Below, piece after piece: positions 39,402 through 49,146 of a stretch of DNA of 64,000 nt. The stretch covers positions 992,001-1,056,000 of the forward strand of contig PNMM01000001.1 in NCBI GenBank assembly GCA_013823625.1, written 5' to 3'. Position numbers and translations under genes: made by a program. The first letter of the stretch is position 1; every line of letters begins with the position of its first letter. The notes beneath the pieces were generated by a model. It saw only the letters and a list, made by a program, of their open reading frames with translations, was not told where the DNA came from and searched no databases. This stretch comes from Microbacterium sp. (GTDB taxonomy: Bacteria > Actinomycetota > Actinomycetes > Actinomycetales > Microbacteriaceae).

Positions 39402-40637
39402 ATGACCACCATCGTCGTCACCGGTATCGGTGCCACCTCCCCCATCGGCGGAACCGCCCGCGAGAGCTGGGATGCTCTGCTGCGGGGCGAGTCCGGAACA
39501 CGCTCGCTCACTCACGAGTGGGTTGCGCAGCACGACCTGCCCGTCACCTTCGCCGCAGAGGCCAAAGTGCGGCCCGAAGAGGTGCTCGAACGGCAAGAGA
39601 TCAAGCGCCTCGACCCTTCGGCTCAGTTTGCCCTGATCGCCGCTCGCGAAGCGTGGGCCGACGCCGGCTCGCCCGACGTTGCCCCCGAGCGCATTCTCGT
39701 CGACTACGCCACCGGCATCGGCGGCCTCTGGACGCTTCTCGACGCCTGGGATGTGCTCAAGGAGAAGGGCCCCCGTCGGGTTCTTCCCATGACAATCCCC
39801 ATGCTCATGCCGAACGCTGCCGCCGCCGCCATCAGCATGGGCCTCGGCGCCCGCGCGGGCGCTCGTACCGTTGTGTCGGCCTGCGCCTCGGGTACCGAAG
39901 CCATCGCCAACGCCTACGAGCACCTTCAGCTCGGGCTTGCCGACATCGTCGTCGCCGGCGGCACGGAAGCCGTTGTGCACCCCCTGCCGATCGCCGCCTT
40001 CGCGTCAATGCAGGCGCTGTCGAAGCGCAATGACGACCCCGCCGCCGCCTCACGGCCCTACGACGTTGATCGCGACGGGTTCGTGCTCGGTGAGGGCGCG
40101 GCCGCGATTGTGCTCGAAACCAAAGAGCACGCGCTCGCTCGCGGTGCCCGCATTTACGCAGAACTCGCGGGCGGCTCGGTGACGAGCGACTCGTACCACA
40201 TCACTGCTCCCGACCCCGAGGGATCGGGTGCGGCTCGTGCTGTGCTGGCTGCCCTCGCTCAGGCGGGCGCCACTCCCGACGATGTGTCGCACATCAACGC
40301 GCACGCCACCTCAACCCCGGTCGGTGACATCGCCGAGTACAACGCGTTGTACAGGGTCTTCGGCGAGCGGGTGAAGAGCATCCCGGTGTCGGCCACGAAA
40401 GCGTCGACGGGCCACTTGCTCGGCGGCACCGGGGCACTCGAGGCTGTCTTCACGATCCTCGCCCTCCACGAGCGCACGGCGCCGCCCACGATCAACCTCG
40501 ACAATCAAGACGAGGCTATTCCGCTCGACGTCGTCACGAGCCCGCGGGCTCTCGGTGACGGTCCGCTACTCGCCATCTCGAACTCGTTCGGATTCGGCGG
40601 CCACAACTCGGTCGTCGCGTTCCGCACCGTCGACTAA
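39402..40637 (+). CDS. fabF: beta-ketoacyl-ACP synthase II
   Basis: VTGIGATSPIGGTARESWDALL, VSACASGTEAIANA, NAHATSTPVGD, SNSFGFGGHNSVVAF. Confidence 0.96.
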   Translation: MTTIVVTGIGATSPIGGTARESWDALLRGESGTRSLTHEWVAQHDLPVTFAAEAKVRPEEVLERQEIKRLDPSAQFALIAAREAWADAGSPDVAPERILVDYATGIGGLWTLLDAWDVLKEKGPRRVLPMTIPMLMPNAAAAAISMGLGARAGARTVVSACASGTEAIANAYEHLQLGLADIVVAGGTEAVVHPLPIAAFASMQALSKRNDDPAAASRPYDVDRDGFVLGEGAAAIVLETKEHALARGARIYAELAGGSVTSDSYHITAPDPEGSGAARAVLAALAQAGATPDDVSHINAHATSTPVGDIAEYNALYRVFGERVKSIPVSATKASTGHLLGGTGALEAVFTILALHERTAPPTINLDNQDEAIPLDVVTSPRALGDGPLLAISNSFGFGGHNSVVAFRTVD

Positions 40638-40654
40638 ACCGCGACCGGGAAGCC

Positions 40655-40675
40655 CGCCACGCGACTCACGTGGCG
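40655..40675. terminator. bidirectional hairpin between convergent fabF and DUF3145 gene
   Basis: cgccacg-cgactca-cgtggcg. Confidence 0.45.
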
Positions 40676-40677
40676 TG

Positions 40678-41211
40678 TCAGCCCGCGCGGTGCAACCACA
40701 CGACGCTCGATCCGTCTCCGGCGTGCCGGAACGGCTCGAGTTCGTCGTCCCAGGCCTGACCGAGAGCGAGCCGAAGCTCGCGGTGCAACTCGAGCGTGTT
40801 CGAGCCCGCAACCTCCATGGCGTAGCGAATGCGATCTTCAGGAATCACGGTGTTACCGAGGGTGTCGGTCTGCGCGAAATAGATGCCGAGGTCGGGAGTG
40901 TGCATCCAGCGCCCGCCATCGGTGCCGAGACCCGCGTCTTCTGTGACCTCGTAGCGCAAGTGCTCCCAACCTCGCAGGGCACTCGCGATCTTCGCGCCGG
41001 TGCCGCGCTCGCCTTCCCAGACAAACTCGGTGCGCAGGGTGCCCTTGAGCACGGGCTGGTCGATCCACTCGAAGTTCACGGCGCGATCGATGGCGCGGCC
41101 CGCCGCCCACTCGATGTGGGGGCTCAAGGCACGGGGAGCTGAGTGCACAAACAGCACTCCGCGCGCCGTCGCCGAAACAGCGGTGCTCATGCCCGCGGTG
41201 TCATTAGCCAC
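40678..41211 (-). CDS. DUF3145 domain protein
   Basis: RGVLFVHSAPRALSPHIEWAAGRA, TRTEFVWEGERGTGAKIASALRGWEHLRYEVTED; expected FAS-II neighbour in actinobacteria. Confidence 0.85.
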   Translation of the reverse strand: MANDTAGMSTAVSATARGVLFVHSAPRALSPHIEWAAGRAIDRAVNFEWIDQPVLKGTLRTEFVWEGERGTGAKIASALRGWEHLRYEVTEDAGLGTDGGRWMHTPDLGIYFAQTDTLGNTVIPEDRIRYAMEVAGSNTLELHRELRLALGQAWDDELEPFRHAGDGSSVVWLHRAG

Positions 41212-41326
41212 TGTTCACTCCGTTTCGTTCAGATGCGACTTCCCCATCGATCTGAAACACAGAGTGCGTAGCGTTTTCAATTGGCGCGGTTTCCCGACTG
41301 ACAGAAGTATGACGCAGAACCGACGC

Positions 41327-41360
41327 GAATGACAAGGCTGGAATCACAGGCTTGTCATTC
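41327..41360. promoter_or_regulatory. 10-bp perfect inverted repeat, candidate operator
   Basis: gaatgacaag-gctggaatcacagg-cttgtcattc in the divergent intergenic region. Confidence 0.45.
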
Positions 41361-41418
41361 ACACAGACTGTGCGACACGGCGTGTGAGCAAATAGTCACC
41401 ACGCATGCATACGACGCA

Positions 41419-41424
41419 TAGTCT
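41419..41424 (+). promoter_or_regulatory. -10 hexamer TAGTCT, 6 nt from ATG of padR-like gene
   Basis: TAGTCT-tgcgcc-ATG. Confidence 0.55.
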
Positions 41425-41430
41425 TGCGCC

Positions 41431-41985
41431 ATGAGCTTGCGGCACTCCCTCCTCGCAGTGTTGACCCTCGGGCCCGCCTATGGCTATCAACTGCACGCTG
41501 AGGTGGTCGAGCGCACTCGCCGCGATGCGCCGCTCAACGTTGGCCAGGTCTACTCAACGCTCGACCGCCTTCGTCGCGACGGTCTCATTGAAGACGCCGG
41601 CAGCACCCCCGACAACCTGCCGCTGTATGCCTTGACCGATTCGGGAGCGATCGAAGCGCGCATGTACCTCACCGAGCCCGACGTCGCCGACTGGCACGAC
41701 ATGGTCGAACGCGTGCTGCTCGCACTCTCGCTGCCGGGCGACCACGTTCCCGTGCTCGTGCACAACTATCGACGACTCTGGACCCCGCGGCGCGGCGCGA
41801 GCGACGAAGTCATCGACCCGACTGGCGGGGCCGCGCAAGCGACCGCGCTTCACGCGTCACGGCTGTTGCGGTCTGCGGCATTAGCGTGGCTCGACTCGCT
41901 GCCCGAGCTGGAATCGTGGATGCTGCGCACCGATCGGCGCCGCCGCGGGCGCCGATCGGCCGACGCCGTGCATCCACTCGTCTGA
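41431..41985 (+). CDS. PadR family transcriptional regulator
   Basis: LAVLTLGPAYGYQLHAEVVERTRRDAPLNVGQVYSTLDRLRRDGLIED. Confidence 0.9.
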   Translation: MSLRHSLLAVLTLGPAYGYQLHAEVVERTRRDAPLNVGQVYSTLDRLRRDGLIEDAGSTPDNLPLYALTDSGAIEARMYLTEPDVADWHDMVERVLLALSLPGDHVPVLVHNYRRLWTPRRGASDEVIDPTGGAAQATALHASRLLRSAALAWLDSLPELESWMLRTDRRRRGRRSADAVHPLV

Positions 41986-41988
41986 CCG

Positions 41989-43611
41989 CTACTTGGCGTC
42001 GCTGTAGCGCTGCACGGCAGCCACCGTGACCGGAAAGCTCACTGGGGTGTCTCCGAACACCACGCGACCGGCGTCGGCGGCCGCCGCGGTCAGAGCCTGC
42101 TGCACCTCGTCGACCCGATGGAGAGGGCTGTGCACGATGAGCTCGTCGTGCACGAAAAACACGAGGTGGGGCTGCGCCTCGAGAGGAGTGCCGTCATTCG
42201 TCCACAACCGCCGTCGTACGCCCGCCATCCACGCGAGCGCCCACTCGGCCGCGGTTCCTTGAACGACGAAGTTGCGCGTGAATCGGCCCCACGAACGCGC
42301 GGCCGAGCGCGCTGCGCGACCCTCGGCCTCGCCCGAGCCTTCTGATGACGCGAGCTCTTGGCCTTCGCGCCACGACCGTGACGGGGCAGGAGACGTGCGG
42401 CCGAGTCTCGTGCTGACGCGCTCTCCACGTTCTCCCGCTCGGGCTGCAGCCTCGACGAAACCAATCGCCTGCGGAAACGACCGTGCAAGTCGAGGGAGAA
42501 CTTGCGCGCTCACCCCGGTCGTACCGCCATACATCGCCCCGAGCATCCCGACCTTCGCGTGTTCGCGCGTGGCAACCGCGCCGCTCGCCACGATGCCCGC
42601 ATAGAGGTCGACACCCGCCCCAGCCCGCGCCATCGCGGCGTCGCCCGACAGCGCGGCAAGGATGCGCGGCTCCAGCTGCGCCGCATCGGCCACCACGAGC
42701 GCCCAGCCCTCGTCGGCCTGCACGGCACCACGCACCTGTCGCGGCAACTGCAGGGCCCCACCACCGTCCGATGCCCAGCGGCCGGTGACGACGCCGCCGG
42801 GCACGAACGTGGGCCGAAAACGGCCATCGTGCACCCACTCATCAAGCCAGTTCCAGCCATTGGCCGTGTGGAGTCTGCTGAGGCTCTTGTACTCCAGCAA
42901 CGGCGCGATGGCCGGGTGATCGATGCGCTTGAGTTCGCTCGAGCGCGTCGTGGCAACCTCAATGCCGGCGCGGCGCAAGGTCGCGACAAGCGCGGGCGGC
43001 GAGTCAATCGGCACCGGGCCCACGCCGAGCAGCCGTTCAACCTCGGCGGCGAGCTCATCGAGTCGGGCAGGGCGCGCACCGGCGGCCGGTCGTGAGCCGA
43101 GCAGCTCAGTCAGAAGAGAATCGTGTGCTGTGGCACTCCACGGCAGGCCGGCACACTGCATCTCGACGGCAGTCAGCGCGCCGGCCGACTCGGCGGCCGC
43201 CAGCAGGGTGAGTCGAGCGGGGTCGGCGTGCGCCGCCATGGCCGCGCGCTGCTGCGCCCAGATCGTGGGGGCTGCGAGCTGCGGCGCCGCATCCGTCGCC
43301 CCATCGAGCTCGAAAAGCGTGTCGCCACGCGGCGCGGCGGGAGCACGCCCCCACTCACGGCGCGCCGGTCGGCCGGCGATGGCCGCCAACAGGGCGTCGA
43401 CGAGGCGCAGGTCATGGCACCGCTCAACCCGCACGCCACCCCGTAGCAACGGCGGGTACCACTGTGCGGTATCGGTCCACACCCAGCGCGGATGCTCGAC
43501 CTCACGCTCGCGCACAGCCTGCGCCAGTGACGCCTCGGCTACGAGCTCGACCGCCCCATCGTCATCGATCAGCGCGACCCCGTCGGGGCGCCGGTCGACA
43601 ACGATGTGCAT
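41989..43611 (-). CDS. family A DNA polymerase-like protein lacking a 5' nuclease domain
   Basis: Motif A-like VVADAAQLEPRILAALS, motif B-like REHAKVGMLGAMYGG, motif C VFFVHDELIVHSP. Confidence 0.85.
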   Translation of the reverse strand: MHIVVDRRPDGVALIDDDGAVELVAEASLAQAVREREVEHPRWVWTDTAQWYPPLLRGGVRVERCHDLRLVDALLAAIAGRPARREWGRAPAAPRGDTLFELDGATDAAPQLAAPTIWAQQRAAMAAHADPARLTLLAAAESAGALTAVEMQCAGLPWSATAHDSLLTELLGSRPAAGARPARLDELAAEVERLLGVGPVPIDSPPALVATLRRAGIEVATTRSSELKRIDHPAIAPLLEYKSLSRLHTANGWNWLDEWVHDGRFRPTFVPGGVVTGRWASDGGGALQLPRQVRGAVQADEGWALVVADAAQLEPRILAALSGDAAMARAGAGVDLYAGIVASGAVATREHAKVGMLGAMYGGTTGVSAQVLPRLARSFPQAIGFVEAAARAGERGERVSTRLGRTSPAPSRSWREGQELASSEGSGEAEGRAARSAARSWGRFTRNFVVQGTAAEWALAWMAGVRRRLWTNDGTPLEAQPHLVFFVHDELIVHSPLHRVDEVQQALTAAAADAGRVVFGDTPVSFPVTVAAVQRYSDAK

Positions 43612-43662
43612 GCCCCCAGTCTGCCGGTGCGCGGCGACACTCGCCGCCGCGCACCGCGCGGG

Positions 43663-44343
43663 TCAGCAGTCGTAGTAGAAGTAGGCGGGAGCGCTGAACT
43701 GCACGATCGCCCCGCTTTGCGCAAAGCTGCTGACACCCCACGCTTCAGGGTCGTCAACGCTCGCTACTTGCAGGTCTGAGTAGACACTGATCCATCCGCC
43801 GTTGTCGACGGTCGACACCCCTCCGAGCGCCGCGACGCTGGCAATCGCGTCGCCCACCGAAAAACCGGCGCTCGCGACGATCGGAATACCGCCCGTTGTG
43901 CTCGCCCCGTCGACTGTCATCAGGAACATCGCTCCCGGACCAGCGGCAAAGCCCGGCGGGTCATAGAGGTGCATTCCCCCCCAACTCGACACCGTGGTCT
44001 CTGCCGAACACACGGTTCCGGCCTCAACCAGCGCCGTGGGTGTCTCTCCCAGTGCCTCAGAGAGCTGGGTGAGGGCCGTATCAGGGTCGACGGAATACGC
44101 CAGTTGCAGCAAAACCACTCCGTCGGTGTCGGTCACGGTCACACCCGTCGCGGCGACGGTGATGAGCGCCGCCGGTGCGGGCTCGGGAGTCGGAGTCGGA
44201 GCCGCCTCCGCGCTTGCCGTCGGCGTCGCGTCAGCGGCGGGCGTCGCAACCGGCGTGGGCCCCGCACACCCCGCGATCACGAGCGTCGAGAGCACGATCG
44301 ACAACAGGGCAGGCGCAGTACGCAGTGCAGGGGTTCTGGTCAT
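43663..44343 (-). CDS. putative lipoprotein
   Basis: Signal peptide with lipobox VIAGCAGP; TAACGT-cgcgtc-ATG promoter/start. Confidence 0.65.
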   Translation of the reverse strand: MTRTPALRTAPALLSIVLSTLVIAGCAGPTPVATPAADATPTASAEAAPTPTPEPAPAALITVAATGVTVTDTDGVVLLQLAYSVDPDTALTQLSEALGETPTALVEAGTVCSAETTVSSWGGMHLYDPPGFAAGPGAMFLMTVDGASTTGGIPIVASAGFSVGDAIASVAALGGVSTVDNGGWISVYSDLQVASVDDPEAWGVSSFAQSGAIVQFSAPAYFYYDC

Positions 44344-44416
44344 GACGCGACGTTATCGACGAACGCGCGTCACGTCTATGGGTGCCCTCGAGGTGCTGGG
44401 CACCAACAAATGAGGT

Positions 44417-45244
44417 CTAGTGAAGCAGGCTTCCATCCTCCGCGAGCACGTTCTTCTCCCCCGCCTCAACCCGGAACGGGAAACGGTTTTGCTTCGGGGG
44501 CAGCGGGCAGTTGAAGGCGTAGCTGAAGGCACACGGCGGCAAGATCGCCGTGTTGAAATCGAGAGTGATCGAACCGTCGGGGTTCGGGGCCAGAAACAAG
44601 AATCGGCCAACGCTGTAGGTGTCATCACCGTTCGTGGCATCCGCGAAGACGAGTTGTAGCGCACGCCCTGACTTGAAGGCGGCGATATCGTATTCGACGC
44701 CGTCATGCGTGAAGCGAATCTCGCCCGGCACCACTTCGCCGCGCGTCTTGCCGTCATCTTTCAAGTGCTCAAAACCCACAACGGTGCCGCCCTCGATCTC
44801 GCGGAAGGTTCCCGTGACGACCCACTCGGGCGCGTAGTCGAAGGCATCGATTCCGCCGAAGTTCTCGATGCCCTCGCTCTTCGCATCCCACACGCGCAAG
44901 GCATAGAGCCCGTCATCACCGGCAATGACAAAGCCCGTCGTGTGCTCGCTGAAGACGATCGCACTCGGATTGGGGTCGTCTTTGCCGCGAACAAGCACGG
45001 TGCCGTCAACAAGCGAGCCATCAACGTGGATGCCCTCCGCCGCCTCTGCCGTCACGAGCAGTCCGCTCGTTCCGACGGGCGCGGGCGCCCAGCGGCCGGG
45101 CACTCCCCACACCGTTTGCTCATCGGCAACCCACTGGGTGTTGACGAGCGCGAGCGGCCCTTGGGGCTGAACAGCGGCGAGCGCTCGGCGCTCGCGGAAG
45201 ACGGCGTAGCGTTCGGCGGGGGTGGCGGGGGCGGCGTCGGTCAT
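44417..45244 (-). CDS. DUF1684 domain protein
   Basis: NFGGIDAFDYAPEWVVTGTF, LDFNTAILPPCAFSYAFNCPLPPKQNRFPFRVEAGEK. Confidence 0.88.
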   Translation of the reverse strand: MTDAAPATPAERYAVFRERRALAAVQPQGPLALVNTQWVADEQTVWGVPGRWAPAPVGTSGLLVTAEAAEGIHVDGSLVDGTVLVRGKDDPNPSAIVFSEHTTGFVIAGDDGLYALRVWDAKSEGIENFGGIDAFDYAPEWVVTGTFREIEGGTVVGFEHLKDDGKTRGEVVPGEIRFTHDGVEYDIAAFKSGRALQLVFADATNGDDTYSVGRFLFLAPNPDGSITLDFNTAILPPCAFSYAFNCPLPPKQNRFPFRVEAGEKNVLAEDGSLLH

Positions 45245-45329
45245 GTGTCCATCCTGGCGGTCTCTGAGCGGTGAATAGTGCAACCGACGCCGTGGCGGGG
45301 CGATTCCCGCTGCCGCACGGTCGGACGCG

Positions 45330-46070
45330 CTAGAAGAGCGCTGAAGGCCGCGCGAGGCCGACGACGAGCACGAGCAATGCCACGCCGTTGGCGATCGTCA
45401 GGACCGTGTGCAGAGCATCCGTTCTCGCGTAGGACTGCACGCCCAGTTGCCAGCGACGCTCGACAAGCCACATCGCGGCTGCGAGCAACAAGATCACGAT
45501 CGTGAGCACGCGCACAATCGGCGCGGGCGGCGCAGAGATCACGATGCCGACCACCTGGTACAGCGCCACCACACCCCACGGAACAATCGCGAGAGCCGCT
45601 GCGAGGCTGTACGGCCAGGCGGCCGCCCGGTGATCTGCCGAACCGCGCCCCTGAACCCACAGCAGGCCGACAGACGCCGCGGCAACGGCGTAGAGCACGA
45701 TGAGGGTGCCCGCCTCGGTGATGCCATTGAGTCGCGCAATGAGGAACATCGTGATGCCGGCAATCTGCGATAGCTCGAGCATTCGCACGAGGCGATGGCC
45801 CTCAATCGAGTCTCCTCGCGCCTCGAGCAAGAGGCTCACGGCTCGGGCGGCGACAGAGACCAGGAGCACTACACCCGATGCGGACGCGAGATCAACCGCG
45901 GCAAAGGCTCCCGGTCCGCCCGCTGGATGAGTGAGTGTCACCGTCACGACAATCGACGCTCGGTTGAGGGCCACGACGAACAACGCGATCGCGATGACGA
46001 GATGAACGGCGACGGCTGCTGTCGCGAGCAAGCGCGCCCGCGACGCAACGGTGAGGGGGGTGGACGTCAT
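45330..46070 (-). CDS. integral membrane protein, uncharacterised
   Basis: Multiple TM segments; RBS aaggGAGcatcATG. Confidence 0.6.
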   Translation of the reverse strand: MTSTPLTVASRARLLATAAVAVHLVIAIALFVVALNRASIVVTVTLTHPAGGPGAFAAVDLASASGVVLLVSVAARAVSLLLEARGDSIEGHRLVRMLELSQIAGITMFLIARLNGITEAGTLIVLYAVAAASVGLLWVQGRGSADHRAAAWPYSLAAALAIVPWGVVALYQVVGIVISAPPAPIVRVLTIVILLLAAAMWLVERRWQLGVQSYARTDALHTVLTIANGVALLVLVVGLARPSALF

Positions 46071-46105
46071 GATGCTCCCTTCGAGCCGGCACCGCGCCGT
46101 GCCCG

Positions 46106-46179
46106 TAGGGCGGACGGGACTTGAACCCGTGACCGATGGATTATGAGTCCACTGCTCTAACCAGCTGAGCTACCGCCCC
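46106..46179 (-). tRNA. tRNA with CAT anticodon (probably Ile2 or elongator Met)
   Basis: GGGGCGGTAGCTCAGCTGGTTAGAGCAGTGGACTCATAATCCATCGGTCACGGGTTCAAGTCCCGTCCGCCCTA. Confidence 0.93.
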
Positions 46180-46241
46180 GCGCATCGCGCACGATCCCGT
46201 CTCACGATGCAGCCCCACTCTATCGAGTGGTACTCGCCGAA

Positions 46242-47477
46242 TCAGGTCGTGACAGCAGTGGGCTCGTCGTCGATCGGGTCGATGACCGTCTCGCCGCGAT
46301 AGAGAGCTTCGAACGTGTCGAGCGTGCGATTGATGTCATGGCCTTGAACGATGCGCAGGCTCTCACGCTTGAGTTCGACCAACTCGTCGTGCGACATCGT
46401 GAAGACGCGCGTCAGCAACGCTGCGAACTGCTCGACGTTGCCGGGCTCATACAAGAAACCGTTCTCGCCGTCGTGAATGAGGTGCGGAAGGGCCATCGCG
46501 TGGGCACCAATGACCGGTAATCCGGATGCCATGGCCTCCATCGTCGCGATCGACTGCAGCTCGGCGCGCGAGGGCATGGCGAAGACGGATGCCCGCGTGA
46601 GTTGCTGACGCAAGTACGACTCGGGCGCGTGCCCGGCGAAGTGAACGCGGTGCGAGATGCCGAGTTGCGCGGCTAGGCGTTCGAGGGCCGGACGCTGCTC
46701 ACCATCACCGATGATTTCGACCTTGACGTCGAGCGAAGCATCGATTTTTGCCGCCGCCCGCAGCAATTCTTCGATGTGCTTCTCAGCCTCGACCCGGCCA
46801 ACGAAAAGCACGAGGTTCTCATGGCGGGGCTCGAAGTTCGGCGTGTAGTGATCGATGTGCAGGCCGCAACTGATCGGGTGAACGTCGGTGACCTCGGTGT
46901 ACTTCTCCAAGTAGTCGGCGGCCTTGCGCGTCGGCGTCGTGACAGCCTCGGCGAGCCCGAACGTTCGGCCGGCGGCCTTCCACGCCATGCGAATCGCTGG
47001 CTCTCGCAGTGCCCCCACGAACGGCGTGAACTGCAAGGCGTTCTCGGGCATGAAGTGATTGGTGCCAATCACCCGAATGCCTCGCTTGACCGCTTGGCGC
47101 GCGAGCCCCCGACCAATAACGATGTGCGACTGAAAGTGCACGACATCGGGCTTGACGACGTCGAGAATGCGCGCCGCGTTTTGCTCAATGCGCCACGGAA
47201 GGGCGTAGCGCAACCACGGGTGTGAATACCAGCGCCACGAACGAAGGCGGTGCACGGTCATGGGCTGATCTTCGTGCACCTCGGTGCGCGTGACATTGGG
47301 GCCGCTCTCGGTACCGGGGGCCACGATGTGCACGTCGTGGCCGCGCTCAACGAGTCCAGCCGCCAGCCGTTCGGCGAACTTGGCGGCACCGTTGACGTCG
47401 GGGCCAAACGTGTCGCCGCCGATGAGAACGCGGAGGGGACGGCTCGGTGAACTGCCGTCGTGCGGAGCGTCAGGCAC
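46242..47477 (-). CDS. glycosyltransferase family 4 protein
   Basis: GPDVNGAAKFAERLAAGLVERGHDVHIVAPG, FVGRVEAEKHIEELL, PSRAELQSIATMEAMASGLPVIG. Confidence 0.9.
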   Translation of the reverse strand: MPDAPHDGSSPSRPLRVLIGGDTFGPDVNGAAKFAERLAAGLVERGHDVHIVAPGTESGPNVTRTEVHEDQPMTVHRLRSWRWYSHPWLRYALPWRIEQNAARILDVVKPDVVHFQSHIVIGRGLARQAVKRGIRVIGTNHFMPENALQFTPFVGALREPAIRMAWKAAGRTFGLAEAVTTPTRKAADYLEKYTEVTDVHPISCGLHIDHYTPNFEPRHENLVLFVGRVEAEKHIEELLRAAAKIDASLDVKVEIIGDGEQRPALERLAAQLGISHRVHFAGHAPESYLRQQLTRASVFAMPSRAELQSIATMEAMASGLPVIGAHAMALPHLIHDGENGFLYEPGNVEQFAALLTRVFTMSHDELVELKRESLRIVQGHDINRTLDTFEALYRGETVIDPIDDEPTAVTT

Positions 47478-47603
47478 AGTGGTGGTGATCCTTGCTTCTC
47501 AGTGGTGGGCGGTGCTCGACAGTGCACGCGAGCGCGCCAGGGAGAGGAATACCTAGCCCCTACGCTACCGCAGGAGTGCACGTGAACGGCCTGCGAACAC
47601 TCG

Positions 47604-48521
47604 TCAGCGGTGCGTTTGCGGATGATGCTTAGCGAGCTGCAATACGCCCACGATCGCCACCGCTCCGGCGATCACGGCCGTGATCATGAACGCTGGCGGA
47701 ATGAGCGACGCTTCTCCGAGCACGATGACACCGATCAGCACCGCCACAAGTGGGTCTACGACCGTCAGCCCCGCAATGACGAGGTCGGGCGAACCGACCG
47801 AGTACGCGGTCTGCACGAAATAGCTGCCAAGAGCCGCCGAGGCCAGCAAAGCGACGATCGCCACGACCGTGAGCCACTCGAAGTTGTTGTTGAGAATGCG
47901 GTTGATCACGACTTTCGCGAGCGTCGCGACGAAGCCGAAGAGCACCCCGGCTCCAACGATGTAGAACATGGCGCCCACGTAACGACGGGCGAACGCGAAC
48001 GCCACAGCGAAAGCGGCAAGAATCAGGCCCAGAATGCCCAAGATCACGAGCAACTGCACTTCAGTGATCTCTTGCTCGATGGCATAGACCGCGGCAATCG
48101 CCACGAAAATGCCCACGCCGCTGACGCACATCGCGATTGCTCTGATCGCATGGCGATCGAGCTTGATCTTCGAAATGCGGGCGTTGAGCACCGCCGTGAT
48201 CACGAGGGCAACGACACCGAGAGGCTGCACGACGATGAGTGGGGCAAAACCGAGGCTCGTGAGCTGAAAGAGAATCGCGAGACCGAGCAACAGTGTGCCG
48301 ATAACCCACGACGGCCGGGCCATGAGCTGCATGAGCTGACGGATGCTGAGGCCGGCCTTCTCGCCGTCACCGTGCGTCACCTCAACCCGAGTGACCCCCT
48401 GGTGCTGAAGTTGCGCACCAATCGAGAGAAACACGGCGCCGACGAGGGCGATGGGAACGCCGATCGACTGGTAGGGAGTGAGCGTGATCTGCTCAGTCAG
48501 GTCAGTCAGCTCGGGCGGCAC
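47604..48521 (-). CDS. DMT-type multidrug/metabolite transporter
   Basis: Nine or ten TM segments; GTG start 48521. Confidence 0.75.
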   Translation of the reverse strand: MPPELTDLTEQITLTPYQSIGVPIALVGAVFLSIGAQLQHQGVTRVEVTHGDGEKAGLSIRQLMQLMARPSWVIGTLLLGLAILFQLTSLGFAPLIVVQPLGVVALVITAVLNARISKIKLDRHAIRAIAMCVSGVGIFVAIAAVYAIEQEITEVQLLVILGILGLILAAFAVAFAFARRYVGAMFYIVGAGVLFGFVATLAKVVINRILNNNFEWLTVVAIVALLASAALGSYFVQTAYSVGSPDLVIAGLTVVDPLVAVLIGVIVLGEASLIPPAFMITAVIAGAVAIVGVLQLAKHHPQTHR

Positions 48522-48527
48522 CCGGTC

Positions 48528-48533
48528 AATCTA
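48528..48533 (-). promoter_or_regulatory. -10 hexamer TAGATT, 6 nt from GTG
   Basis: Minus strand TAGATT-gaccgg-GTG. Confidence 0.55.
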
Positions 48534-48549
48534 CCCCGCACGACGCCGA

Positions 48550-48555
48550 TATTCT
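48550..48555 (+). promoter_or_regulatory. -10 hexamer TATTCT, 6 nt from ATG of def
   Basis: TATTCT-ggatga-ATG. Confidence 0.55.
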
Positions 48556-48561
48556 GGATGA

Positions 48562-49128
48562 ATGGCCGCCCTTTCGATTTGCATCACCGGCGAGCCGGTT
48601 CTTCACTCGGTCGCCGCTGAGGTCGAGGTCATCGACGATGCACTTCGCGCGCTCGTCGCCGACATGTTCGAGACGATGGAAGCCGCTCCCGGGGTTGGCC
48701 TTGCCGCACCGCAGGTGGGAGTCGATGCCCGCGTTTTCGTCTTCGATTGGACCGACGACGACGCTGTGCGCTGGCGGGGCGTGGCAATCAACCCCGAATT
48801 GCTCGTCAGCCTGCCGCCCGTCGGCGACGCCGACGAAGAGAGCGACTCAGAGGGCTGCCTCTCGGTGCCCGGCGAACGCTACCCGCTCGTGAGATCAGAT
48901 CGAGCTCTGCTTCGCGCGATCGATCTCGACGGCGAACCGTACGAAATCGATGCCACCGGCTGGCTCGCGCGCATCTTCCAGCACGAGTACGACCACCTGG
49001 ATGGCGTGCTCTACGTCGACCGTTTGGCACACCCCCACGACCGCGCTGCGGCCAAAGCGATCCGCAAGCGCTCGTGGGGCTCTCCGGGGCGTAGCTGGCT
49101 CCCGGGCCGCGATCAGCTCGACGGCTAG
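48562..49128 (+). CDS. def: peptide deformylase
   Basis: GVGLAAPQVGV, EGCLSVPGE, IFQHEYDHLDGVLYVDR. Confidence 0.96.
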   Translation: MAALSICITGEPVLHSVAAEVEVIDDALRALVADMFETMEAAPGVGLAAPQVGVDARVFVFDWTDDDAVRWRGVAINPELLVSLPPVGDADEESDSEGCLSVPGERYPLVRSDRALLRAIDLDGEPYEIDATGWLARIFQHEYDHLDGVLYVDRLAHPHDRAAAKAIRKRSWGSPGRSWLPGRDQLDG

Positions 49129-49146
49129 ATCACGGGGGCGACAGCG

